Assembly: GCF_007990775.1 (NCBI RefSeq)
Contig: NZ_BJXB01000021.1
Location: 37,701 to 101,700 of the forward strand
Length of the DNA stretch: 64,000 nt
DNA from: Deinococcus cellulosilyticus NBRC 106333 = KACC 11606
GTDB taxonomy: Bacteria > Deinococcota > Deinococci > Deinococcales > Deinococcaceae
Direction: 5' to 3'
Position numbers and translations under genes: made by a program. This document shows, one piece after another, positions 15,604-23,413 of the stretch. Numbering within the stretch: the first letter of the stretch is position 1; the number at the start of each line of letters is the position of its first letter. The notes beneath the pieces were generated by a model. The model was not told the DNA's origin. It saw only the letters and a list, made by a program, of their open reading frames with translations, and did no database searches.

Positions 15604-16128
15604 ATGCTCAAAGATCTGTTTGCCAGCCAGCCTTTCACCGGAGAACTCATCTGGATCGGCCTGAGGCCTGCCTACCGTCAGGACCTTTCGGTGGTGGAAG
15701 AAGTGGAGGCCATCACCGATGCCGGTCTGGTGGGGGACCACACTGGAGCGCAGGGCCTGAAAAACATCCAGTCGAAGGGGAAAAATCCCAGCAAAAGACA
15801 GGTGACGCTCATTCAGGCGGAGCATCTGGATGTGGTGGCAAGGCTTCTGGAGAAGGCCGAGATCGAACCTGAGCTGCTGAGGCGCAATCTGGTGGTGCGC
15901 GGCATCAATTTGCATGCCCTGAAAAAAGCCCGTTTTCGCATCGGGGAGGTGCTTTTTGAGGGCACCGGGGACTGTCATCCCTGCAGCCGCATGGAGGAGG
16001 TTCTGGGCCCAGGAGGCTACAACGCCATGCGCGGGCATGGTGGGATCACCGCACGGGTGCTGGAGGGAGGAATCCTGCATCTGGCAGATGTGGTTCGGCT
16101 GGAGACTCCGTTAGAATTTCAAGGGTGA
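15604..16128 (+). CDS. MOSC-domain protein
   Basis: A 174-residue MOSC domain, the beta-barrel shared with molybdenum-cofactor sulfurases and YiiM-type enzymes. The conserved pattern is seen in GDHTGAQ, KRQVTLIQAEHLD, LLRRNLVVRGINL and the cysteine-bearing CHPCSRMEEVLGPG, where the first Cys is the presumed sulfur carrier. TAAAAT lies 5 bases before the ATG with no Shine-Dalgarno, fitting leaderless initiation. The stop codon overlaps the GTG start of the next gene, so three genes (MOSC, kinase, TrmK) form a coupled operon. The substrate is unknown. Confidence 0.85.
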   Translation: MLKDLFASQPFTGELIWIGLRPAYRQDLSVVEEVEAITDAGLVGDHTGAQGLKNIQSKGKNPSKRQVTLIQAEHLDVVARLLEKAEIEPELLRRNLVVRGINLHALKKARFRIGEVLFEGTGDCHPCSRMEEVLGPGGYNAMRGHGGITARVLEGGILHLADVVRLETPLEFQG

Positions 16129-17012
16129 ATCCTGAGTTTCTGGCAAACATCAAACTGTATTTTGAGGAAGGCGAAACCTGGCTGCAGACGCTGCCCACCC
16201 TGCTTGAACATTTCGCTGCGGAGTGGAACCTTGAGCTCGGCGAACCTTTCGAGAACCTGTCTTTCAATTATGTGACCCGTGCAAAGCGCAATGGGCAGGA
16301 TGTGGTTCTGAAACTGGGGGTCCCCAGAGATGAACTGCGCAGTGAGATTGCAGCCCTGAGGCTCTATGGTGGGGTGGGGTCTGTCCGTCTGCTGGAGGCA
16401 GATGCAGATCAGGGGGCACTGCTCATCGAGCGCCTCTTCCCGGGCCAGATGCTCAGCATCCTTCCTGAGGACCAGACCGTCAGGGTCATGTGTGAGGTGA
16501 TGCAGAAGATCTGGCACCCTGTGCCTGAGAACAGCAGCTTTCCCAGCGTTGCCGACTGGCATGAGGGTCTGGCTGAATTTCCTCGCAGCGGGACAGGGAT
16601 TCCCGCAGAGGTGCTGGATCTGGCAGAAAGCTTTTATCAGGAGATGCAGGAGACTGCAGAGGCCCCGGTGGTTCTGCATGGGGATCTTCACCATTTCAAT
16701 GTTCTGAGTGCTGGAGAGGGCTGGCTGGCCATTGACCCCAAGGGCATCACCGGGGAGAGAACCTATGAAATCGGGGCTTTCCTGCGCAATCCCTGGCCTG
16801 CACTGTATGAGACCTACACCCCGGAAGAACTGAGAGAAGTGCAACGCAAGCGGGTGGAGCAGTTTGCACAGCATCTCGGCCTTTCCCGCGAACGCATCCT
16901 GAAGTGGGGGTACTACATTTTTGTGCTGTCTGCCGTCTGGGGGTACTCGGAAACCAGTGACAACTGGAAGAAAGAGCTGCTGGGGGCCAGCATCCTGAAG
17001 GACCTTTTGTGA
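16125..17012 (+). CDS. APH(6)/hydroxyurea-resistance-type kinase
   Basis: A 295-residue kinase of the streptomycin 6-phosphotransferase / hydroxyurea phosphotransferase family: VLHGDLHHFNVL catalytic loop, then WLAIDPKGITGERTYEIGAFLRNP, the characteristic D-P-K-G metal motif, and GALLIERLFPGQML in the linker between lobes. Such enzymes can inactivate antibiotics, but chromosomal copies often have unknown natural substrates. It starts with GTG inside the preceding stop (GTGA) and its own stop overlaps the GTG of trmK. Confidence 0.85.
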   Translation: MNPEFLANIKLYFEEGETWLQTLPTLLEHFAAEWNLELGEPFENLSFNYVTRAKRNGQDVVLKLGVPRDELRSEIAALRLYGGVGSVRLLEADADQGALLIERLFPGQMLSILPEDQTVRVMCEVMQKIWHPVPENSSFPSVADWHEGLAEFPRSGTGIPAEVLDLAESFYQEMQETAEAPVVLHGDLHHFNVLSAGEGWLAIDPKGITGERTYEIGAFLRNPWPALYETYTPEELREVQRKRVEQFAQHLGLSRERILKWGYYIFVLSAVWGYSETSDNWKKELLGASILKDLL

Positions 17013-17680
17013 ACCTCAAGAGCTTAGAGCCCAGACTTCAGACGGTGCTGGAGTGGGTTCCGAACGGCGTCCATGCAGACATTGGGGCAGACCATGCCTA
17101 CCTGCTCGGGAACCTGCTGGGCCAGAACCGCATTTTGAGAGGCATTGCTGTAGAGAAAAATCAGGAACCTTTCGAACTGGCCTGCAAAAACCTGGAGAAA
17201 TTTGGGAGCCGTGCAGAGGCCCGACTGGGAGATGGCCTGGGACCTCTTGCTGCTGGAGAGGTGGACAGCATCAGCATCTGTGGCATGGGTGCAGGGCTCA
17301 TGGTGAAGATCCTGCAGGCCCATCCAGAGCGGGTTCCAGATCAGGTGATCACGCAGCCCAACGACTCTGCAGAGCCCATGAGACGCTGGGCATGGGAGAG
17401 GGGTTTTCATGTGAAACAGGAAACCCTCACGCTGGGCTTCTGGCATTATCCTGTGCTGCACTTTGAAAGAAAGACAGGAGAGGACCCCAGCTATGCAGGT
17501 TTACCTCTGGATGTGGCTTTCAGGTTCGGACCTCACCTGCTGAAACGCAAAGAACCTTTGCTGCTGGACCATGTTTTGCAACAGCAAAAAAGATTGACCC
17601 AGCTGGAGGGCACAGGAAATCCAAAAGTTCAGCGGGATCTTGATTGTGTGAGAAGTGCGCTGGAAATATTACAGAAATAA
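17009..17680 (+). CDS. trmK: tRNA (adenine(22)-N1)-methyltransferase TrmK
   Basis: A 223-residue SAM methyltransferase of the TrmK/COG2384 family, which makes m1A22 in tRNA. The SAM motif is HADIGADHAYL, followed by GIAVEKNQEPFELACKNL, an acidic strand with SISICGMGAGLM, and the TQPNDSAEPMRRW catalytic-region motif. The C-terminal part is a short coiled coil (LLLDHVLQQQKRLTQLEG). The GTG start overlaps the kinase stop (GTGA). Last gene of the MOSC operon; I see no strong terminator after it. Confidence 0.88.
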   Translation: MNLKSLEPRLQTVLEWVPNGVHADIGADHAYLLGNLLGQNRILRGIAVEKNQEPFELACKNLEKFGSRAEARLGDGLGPLAAGEVDSISICGMGAGLMVKILQAHPERVPDQVITQPNDSAEPMRRWAWERGFHVKQETLTLGFWHYPVLHFERKTGEDPSYAGLPLDVAFRFGPHLLKRKEPLLLDHVLQQQKRLTQLEGTGNPKVQRDLDCVRSALEILQK

Positions 17681-17740
17681 AACACTTTTTGCTGTGATGC
17701 CCGTCACGACCTGCAGAAAGGGAAATTCAATAATGGAGGC

Positions 17741-18217
17741 ATGAAATTGAAAATGTTTCTGTTTATGGCTGGTTTAATCGTTTCTTCCGCACAGGCACAA
17801 AGCAACTTCGCTGCCCAAATCAATGGTCTTCAGGGCATCGGCGTCGAGTATGAACAGGGGATTTCTGGACCATGGGCGGCCAGCATTCAGGCTTCCTACC
17901 TCCCCCATGTGCTGCCCTATGATGGTTTTTCTGGAGGTGTGGGGATCAAATACTTTGCTGATCCAGGCCTCTCAGGACTTTTCGGGGCCATGTACCTGAA
18001 CGGGCAGTGGCTGACCTCCACCGACAACACCCTGACCGATTTCAAGGGTTCCACCCTGGTGGCCAATGTGCAGTTGCATGTTGGTGAGCGCTGGAAACTC
18101 TCAGATGCTCTTGCCCTCAACCTGGAAGGTGGAGCCACCGTCTCCTACTGGAAAAATGCTGAACGCCAGTGGAAGGTGCTGCCCAGCCTGAAATTTGGAG
18201 TGAACTTCTACTTTTGA
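17741..18217 (+). CDS. Small outer-membrane beta-barrel-like protein
   Basis: A 158-residue exported protein: a signal peptide ending AQAQ (about residue 20), then alternating amphipathic strands (GIGVEYEQGIS, AASIQASYLP, GAMYLNGQWL) and a C-terminal aromatic strand ending LKFGVNFYF, as usual for outer-membrane barrels inserted by BamA. TGGAGG sits immediately before the ATG (1 base gap to GGC), a close but usable ribosome site. It is monocistronic by spacing. No specific family recognised. Confidence 0.72.
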   Translation: MKLKMFLFMAGLIVSSAQAQSNFAAQINGLQGIGVEYEQGISGPWAASIQASYLPHVLPYDGFSGGVGIKYFADPGLSGLFGAMYLNGQWLTSTDNTLTDFKGSTLVANVQLHVGERWKLSDALALNLEGGATVSYWKNAERQWKVLPSLKFGVNFYF

Positions 18218-18292
18218 TCCCTCCCAGGTCCTTTCGAACCGTGTGGCATCTGCTGCGCGGTTTTCTTTTCACGCTGAACGGTAAAATGAGGC

Positions 18293-19099
18293 ATGCCCAT
18301 TTACAAACGCCGCCGCAGCGCCCTTTTTCTGCCTGCCAGCAACGCCAGAGCCATTGAAAAAGCCCGCACCCTGCCTGCCGATGTGGTGATTCTGGACCTT
18401 GAGGATGCCGTCTCTCCTGAGCAGAAGGCCCTTGCCAGAGACCAGGCGGCCACAGCCATCCGGGACGGTTTCCCGATGGAGGTGGCGGTGCGCATCAATC
18501 CCATTCACACCATCTGGGGTGAGGCGGACCTTGCCCTGATGGAGGACGTGAAACCCGATTTGCTGGTCCTTCCCAAGGTGGAAAGCATCCAGAACCTGCC
18601 CAGTGTGGGGATTCCCCTGTGGGCAATGATTGAAACCCCTCTGGGTGTGGTGCACAGCCGTGAGATTGCAGAGCATGGGGATGTGGAGGCCCTGGTGATG
18701 GGGACCACCGATCTGGTGAAGGCCCTGCAGGCCCGTCCCCTCCCGGGAAGAGAAAACCTGATGTACGCCCTGTCTCAGGTGGTGACCCATGCCAGGGCTT
18801 ATGGCAAGTACGCTCTGGACGGGGTGCATCTGGATTTCAGGAACCTGCAGACCCTGGAGGAGGTGTGCATTCAGGGGAAAAACCTGGGCTTTGATGGCAA
18901 GACCCTGATTCACCCGGCGCAACTGGAGGTGGCCAACCGCATTTTTTCCCCGAGCCCTGAGGAGATCGAGTGGGCACGCAGGGTGATTGCTGCATGGCAG
19001 GCCAAGGACCCCGATCAGGGGGTAACAGTACTCGATGGGATGCTGATCGAGGAACTGCACGCCATTGAAGCGGAGCGGATTCTGGAACTGGCCACCTGA
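18293..19099 (+). CDS. HpcH/HpaI aldolase / CitE-like lyase family protein
   Basis: A 268-residue TIM-barrel protein of the citrate lyase beta-subunit-like family: RRSALFLPASNARAIEKA (CoA/phosphate loop), VVILDLEDAVSPEQK (acidic metal ligands), VRINPI, LVLPKVES, IETPLGVVHS and FDGKTLIHPAQL. Stand-alone CitE-like proteins act on malyl- or citramalyl-CoA and similar CoA thioesters; no other lyase subunit gene is nearby. TAAAAT lies 5 bases before the ATG (leaderless layout), with GAGG in between. Confidence 0.87.
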   Translation: MPIYKRRRSALFLPASNARAIEKARTLPADVVILDLEDAVSPEQKALARDQAATAIRDGFPMEVAVRINPIHTIWGEADLALMEDVKPDLLVLPKVESIQNLPSVGIPLWAMIETPLGVVHSREIAEHGDVEALVMGTTDLVKALQARPLPGRENLMYALSQVVTHARAYGKYALDGVHLDFRNLQTLEEVCIQGKNLGFDGKTLIHPAQLEVANRIFSPSPEEIEWARRVIAAWQAKDPDQGVTVLDGMLIEELHAIEAERILELAT

Positions 19100-19156
19100 G
19101 CTTTTGACGTTTTCTTCACGGTGAAAGAGGCACACTGGCCTTCAGGAGGAAGCACC

Positions 19157-19471
19157 ATGAAAAAACTTGCTCTGCTGGTGTGTGCTTTGTGCATTCCGCT
19201 GGTCCAGGCCGCCCCCCCAAAAGGGGACGCAGCAAAGGGAAAAACCTTCTTTGAGGCCAATTGCTCGGGATGCCACGGTGAGGCGGCAGCAGGAGGCATT
19301 GGACCAAAGCTGGCCGGGAAGCTCCAGAAGTGGACTTTTGCAGGATTCAAAAAGACCCTCAAAGAGAACGTCACCCCGGACAGAAGAACCCTGAAGCCCC
19401 CCATGATGAAATTCAACTTTTCGGATCAGGAATTTGCCGACCTGCTCTCCTACCTGAAATCCCTGAAATAA
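19157..19471 (+). CDS. Secreted monohaem cytochrome c
   Basis: A 104-residue protein with a signal peptide (MKKLALLVCALCIPLVQA), the haem attachment motif CSGCH and a distal methionine region (PPMMKFNFSDQE), followed by the C-terminal helix FADLLSYLKSLK, typical class I cytochrome c. It works in periplasmic electron transfer. AGGAGG 7 bases before ATG sets the start, and a strong hairpin terminator follows the stop codon by 15 bases. A 35-residue membrane peptide gene lies directly after the terminator. Confidence 0.9.
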   Translation: MKKLALLVCALCIPLVQAAPPKGDAAKGKTFFEANCSGCHGEAAAGGIGPKLAGKLQKWTFAGFKKTLKENVTPDRRTLKPPMMKFNFSDQEFADLLSYLKSLK

Positions 19472-19486
19472 AGACAACTTCCTGAA

Positions 19487-19516
19487 CTGCTGTGGCTTTT
19501 CCCACAGCAGTTTTTT
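19487..19516 (+). terminator. Intrinsic terminator after the cytochrome c gene
   Basis: CTGCTGTGG/CCACAGCAG hairpin followed by TTTTTT. Its last T also starts the TATGAT box of the next small gene. Confidence 0.92.
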
Positions 19517-19528
19517 ATGATGGCCCCA

Positions 19529-19636
19529 ATGAACATCTGGATGGGACTTCTTTTTGTGGGTCTGCTGGTCCTCTTCACTGGAGGCATGATTCATCTGGTG
19601 ATGAAGGGCAGAACCGGCCAATCACAGGACGACTGA
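19529..19636 (+). CDS. 35-residue single-helix membrane peptide
   Basis: An open frame of 35 residues beginning MNIWMGLLFVGLLVLFTGGM, a single hydrophobic helix, ending in a polar tail (KGRTGQSQDD). There is no Shine-Dalgarno, but TATGAT lies 7 bases before the ATG, the arrangement seen at other leaderless genes here. It follows the cytochrome c terminator directly, so it needs its own promoter. It may be a small accessory of a respiratory complex; that is only a guess from position. Confidence 0.5.
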   Translation: MNIWMGLLFVGLLVLFTGGMIHLVMKGRTGQSQDD

Positions 19637-19648
19637 TCACTTGAACCC

Positions 19649-20533
19649 TCAATCTGGCCGCACCGTGAGGCTTGCAGAGCGCACCCTTTTGCCCATCAGG
19701 GTCCCCATGAGGCCCAGGCCCAGCAGCACCGCAATCCAGGGAAAAAGCAGCGGTGCAGAGGAGGTTTTGCGCTCCGGGTCCTGCACGGGTGTTTCGGTGA
19801 TCAGGGCGGTCATGCCGTAATCATAAAGGCGGTCTCCGGCCTGCACGTCGGTGTAGCGGTAACCATCCTGAAAGGTCACGGAGAAAGCAAGGTCCTGCAA
19901 GGTGGCTTTCATGCCCTCCCAGTGCTTTTTCTCGATGATGCCTTTCATCAGCAGCAGGCCTTCTCTGCCCAGCAGCAGCACTTTCGGGAAGATGGCGGTG
20001 TCCTGGGCACCGGGCAGTTTCACTTCCGTGGCAAACATCAACACACCCGTTTGGGGATTGAAAGTTGGGGGCAAGGCCCAGTTCAGCACTTCGGCCTGGC
20101 TGTTCTTTTGCAGGGTCTTCAGAAGTTGTTTTGCATCAATGTTCTTCCAGCGTCTCGCATCCACGTACCCGGTGTCCAGATGCTGCAGGCTGAGGCCCCA
20201 TCCCCCTTCAGAGACCGGGCTGAGGTTCCGGGGCAGGAGCATGCCAATGATGCTGGAGTCCGGGCTGCCGCCCCACACGTCGTAGATCACATGGTTGGCA
20301 TCCTGGCTATTCAGGAAACGGATGCTGGAGGCTGGCTGCACCTGCAGGTGATGGGGCAAAGTTGTTTCAGCGGTCTGGTAGTGCAGCACACTGTCGAACA
20401 TCTCCGGATTGTTGATCCCATGCCCCTGCACCTGTGCAACGCCCAGCAGACAGCCCAGCAGCAGCCATTTGTGTAGGCGCACACGACGAGATCTGTTTCT
20501 GGACAGGACCAGAAAGGCTGGATTGTAAAGCAT
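19649..20533 (-). CDS. DUF2167-like exported membrane protein
   Basis: A 294-residue protein with an N-terminal signal segment (about residues 22-37), a periplasmic body and a C-terminal membrane helix (LLFPWIAVLLGLGLMGTLMG) followed by a basic end. VIYDVWGGSPDSSIIGMLLP, WGLSLQHLDTGYVDA and LNWALPPTFNPQTGVLMFA match the DUF2167 family as I recall it; these proteins have no known function. TATACT sits 6 bases before the ATG and no ribosome site is seen, so the mRNA is probably leaderless. Confidence 0.75.
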   Translation of the reverse strand: MLYNPAFLVLSRNRSRRVRLHKWLLLGCLLGVAQVQGHGINNPEMFDSVLHYQTAETTLPHHLQVQPASSIRFLNSQDANHVIYDVWGGSPDSSIIGMLLPRNLSPVSEGGWGLSLQHLDTGYVDARRWKNIDAKQLLKTLQKNSQAEVLNWALPPTFNPQTGVLMFATEVKLPGAQDTAIFPKVLLLGREGLLLMKGIIEKKHWEGMKATLQDLAFSVTFQDGYRYTDVQAGDRLYDYGMTALITETPVQDPERKTSSAPLLFPWIAVLLGLGLMGTLMGKRVRSASLTVRPD

Positions 20534-20644
20534 TTTCAGAGTATATCGGGTGACCCCTCAACCGCATATAAGGCATTCCCCCTCCTTGACGCTGATGGCT
20601 GTATCCACTTATAGTTGGTCCAATTTCCACAATCTGGAGGGACC

Positions 20645-21490
20645 ATGAAACGCACCGCAGCTGTACTCGGTCTTGGCCTGACTGCTGTTCTGCTTCAGGC
20701 ATGCAGCACCACCCCCACATCAAATGCCCCCGAGATGCCCTCGCTCTCGGAAACGGCCCTCTTCCAGCCCTCAGGCCAGCCTGAGGGCACCGTGCAGGTC
20801 AAACTCCCCCAGTACAGTGAACCCGTCACCGCAGAACTGCGGGGCAACAAGGTGCTCTTTGAAGGGGACATCCTGCTTGCCGAGCTCTCCAATGAGCAGA
20901 TCCAGAAGAACTCCACTGTCATTGCCAACACAGGCGGCCTGTGGCCCAGTGCCCGCATCCCCTACGTGTTCGCCTCCAACGTTTCCTCGACGGTGCGCAG
21001 TCACGTGCAGAGCGCCATCAACACCTACAACACCTACACCAAAGTGCGAATTGTTCCCCGCGCAAGCGAACGCAATTACGTGCGGGTGATTGTGGACAAC
21101 GGCTGTTACTCCTACGTGGGTCGCATCGGTGGGGCTCAGTCCCTCTCGCTGTCCACAGGAGGATGTGGAGTGGCCGGAGCCATCCACGAGTTCGGGCATG
21201 CCCTGGGCCTGTGGCACGAACAGAGCCGCAAGGACCGCGACCAGTACGTGACCATCGTGTGGGCCAACATCAAGAGTGGTACCGAGCACAACTTCCAGAT
21301 CGAAAGCAACAGCCGTGCAGTCGGGGCTTACGACTTTGATTCCATCATGCACTACCCGGCTTACGCCTTCAGCACCAACGGGAAGGCCACCATCGTGCCC
21401 AAGAACAGCAGCATTCCCCTGAGCCGTCTGGGGGCCGCCAAGACCCTCAGCAGTGGGGACATTGCAGGCATCAAATCTCTCTATCCCTGA
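20645..21490 (+). CDS. Astacin-like (M12A) metalloprotease lipoprotein
   Basis: A 281-residue exported protein. The lipobox LLQAC near residue 20 predicts a lipid-anchored mature protein. A propeptide-like region is followed by the catalytic domain with the astacin motif HEFGHALGLWHEQSRKDRD and the Met-turn SIMHYPAYAFS. The first strand (IPYVFASNVSS) also fits. GGAGGG 4 bases before ATG fixes the start. A bidirectional terminator follows. Role probably extracellular protein breakdown. Confidence 0.92.
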   Translation: MKRTAAVLGLGLTAVLLQACSTTPTSNAPEMPSLSETALFQPSGQPEGTVQVKLPQYSEPVTAELRGNKVLFEGDILLAELSNEQIQKNSTVIANTGGLWPSARIPYVFASNVSSTVRSHVQSAINTYNTYTKVRIVPRASERNYVRVIVDNGCYSYVGRIGGAQSLSLSTGGCGVAGAIHEFGHALGLWHEQSRKDRDQYVTIVWANIKSGTEHNFQIESNSRAVGAYDFDSIMHYPAYAFSTNGKATIVPKNSSIPLSRLGAAKTLSSGDIAGIKSLYP

Positions 21491-21515
21491 ACTTCACCCA
21501 TCACCTTTTCCCCCA

Positions 21516-21552
21516 GCAACAAAACCCGAGGCAGGCACCTCGGGTTTTGTTG
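21516..21552. terminator. Bidirectional terminator between astacin and pepF genes
   Basis: CAACAAAACCCGAGG/CCTCGGGTTTTGTTG hairpin with a 6-base loop; it offers T-rich arms for both converging genes. Confidence 0.88.
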
Positions 21553-21561
21553 CTGGTTTGC

Positions 21562-23337
21562 TTAAAGCAGGCTTTCCAGGTCATCGATCAGGCGTTCCAG
21601 GGTCCGGAACCCTGCCTCGATGGGCTCTGGGGTGCTCATGTCCACCCCTGCAATTTTCAGAGCTTCAAGAGGGGGAAGTTTTCCACCCAGGGAGAGGAAC
21701 TCCAGGTAGTTCTCAACAGCGCCCTCTTCCCCGGAGAGCACCCGGTCTGCGAGGGCATTGGCTGCTGCGATTCCGGTGCCATATTGCCAGGTGTAGAAGT
21801 TGGCGTACAGGTGGGTGGAGAACTGGGACCACATGATGCCGTTCAGGGATTCATCCAGCTGAACCTCACCTCCGTAGACCTCTGCGAGCAGCTCACACAT
21901 CAGGCGGTTCATCTGGGCGGCCCCGAAGGTCTTGCCCTGCTCGGCCTGCTGGTGCAGGGTCAGTTCAAACTGGGAGAGCACAGGCATCACCAGGAAGTAC
22001 CTGTGGAAGTTGTAGAAGGCCTCCTCCAGCACAGCGATCCTGAATTCTCTTTCCTGCACAGTCTTCAGCAGGTAAGCGCGGGTCATGGCCTGATTGAAGT
22101 TGCTGGCCACCTCCGCTGCAAACAGGGTGTACTTCTCGTACACGATGGGCTGTGCCTGGTTGCTGAGGTATTTGTGCATGCTGTGCCCGACCTCATGGGC
22201 CAGGGTGGACATCCCATAGAGGCTCTCCTGAAACGACATGAAGATGAACGGTTTGGTCAGGCTGTTCCCGATGCTGAAGGCCCCCTGTCTGCGGTGGGGG
22301 GTGAGGGCGTAATCCACCCAGCGCTGCTCCAGCAAACCTGAACGCATCACCTTCACGTAGTCCTGCCCCAGAGGGCGCATTCCAGCCGTGATGAAATCCA
22401 CCACCTGCTCATAGGTGACCACCGGAGAACGCTCTGTGAGGGGAGCCCGGATGTCGTATTCGGCAAAGTCGGGCAGGTTCAGGGCTTTCTTGCGGATGCG
22501 CCAGTAGCGGTGCCACAGGGAACGATGGCGCTCAAAAACCTGCATGAAGTTGTGGTACACCGCTTCAGGAAGGCGGTTGGGGTACAGGGCTGCGGCCAGA
22601 CTGCTGCTGAACCCCCGGATGCGGGCCAGGAACACATTCTGCTTCACCCCGGTGGTCACGGCGGCAGCCATGGTCTGCTGCACCTCCAGATGCTTGCGGG
22701 CATACTGCTCCCAGGCCGCTTTGCGCACATGGCGGTCCGGGTGGCTCACCAGCGTCTGCAGGGTGTTGTGGGCGAGTTTCACCGTGCCCTGTGGGGTTTC
22801 GATGCTGCCAAAATCCAGTTCGTTCACCAGGGTCGGGTGGATGCCTTTTGCACTCTGAAACGCTTCCGAAACCGAGCCCAGAAGTGCTTCGACCTCTGCA
22901 GAACGCAGGGCCTGCTTCTGGGTCCACAGCCGCTCAAAGTAGGTCTGGTACACCTTCAGGTCAGGGTGCTTCTCCAACCAGTTGCGGGCGGTTTCTTCAG
23001 GAAGGGTGAGGAGTTCAGGCTCCACAAAAGCCAGCTCACTCTGAAAAGCCGCACTGAGGGCCTGGCTCTCGCTCTGCTTCCTGCGGGATTCGGTGTCTGT
23101 GGTGTCCACACTGATCTTCATGGTGGTGTAGATGCCCAGACGGTTCACCCGCACAGAAAGTTCATTCCATGCGTTCAGGAACGCCGAGAGCTGTCCGGGG
23201 TCACGGGTCAGGGTCCCTCTGAAGGCCACCAGGGTCTGGATCTCACTGCTGACCTGCTGGAATTCTTCATCCCAGGCCTCGAAATCAGCAAAAATGCTCT
23301 GGATGTCCCACCGTTCACGATGCACAGAAGTCGTCAT
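21562..23337 (-). CDS. pepF: Oligoendopeptidase F (M3 family)
   Basis: A 591-residue cytoplasmic zinc peptidase that cuts short peptides. The active-site motif HEVGHSMHKY lies near residue 380, and the downstream EVASNFNQAM supplies the third ligand. Length and architecture are normal for PepF. On the minus strand TAAGAT sits 6 bases before this ATG; a GTG two codons earlier is in frame but too close to the -10 box, so ATG is preferred and the transcript is probably leaderless. Confidence 0.93.
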   Translation of the reverse strand: MTTSVHRERWDIQSIFADFEAWDEEFQQVSSEIQTLVAFRGTLTRDPGQLSAFLNAWNELSVRVNRLGIYTTMKISVDTTDTESRRKQSESQALSAAFQSELAFVEPELLTLPEETARNWLEKHPDLKVYQTYFERLWTQKQALRSAEVEALLGSVSEAFQSAKGIHPTLVNELDFGSIETPQGTVKLAHNTLQTLVSHPDRHVRKAAWEQYARKHLEVQQTMAAAVTTGVKQNVFLARIRGFSSSLAAALYPNRLPEAVYHNFMQVFERHRSLWHRYWRIRKKALNLPDFAEYDIRAPLTERSPVVTYEQVVDFITAGMRPLGQDYVKVMRSGLLEQRWVDYALTPHRRQGAFSIGNSLTKPFIFMSFQESLYGMSTLAHEVGHSMHKYLSNQAQPIVYEKYTLFAAEVASNFNQAMTRAYLLKTVQEREFRIAVLEEAFYNFHRYFLVMPVLSQFELTLHQQAEQGKTFGAAQMNRLMCELLAEVYGGEVQLDESLNGIMWSQFSTHLYANFYTWQYGTGIAAANALADRVLSGEEGAVENYLEFLSLGGKLPPLEALKIAGVDMSTPEPIEAGFRTLERLIDDLESLL

Positions 23338-23413
23338 GGTCACATCTTAAAAGGATGGGGACTGAGAAAACGTCGAGATTCTTGCAGAGCCGTGTGTCCT
23401 GAACACACACCGA

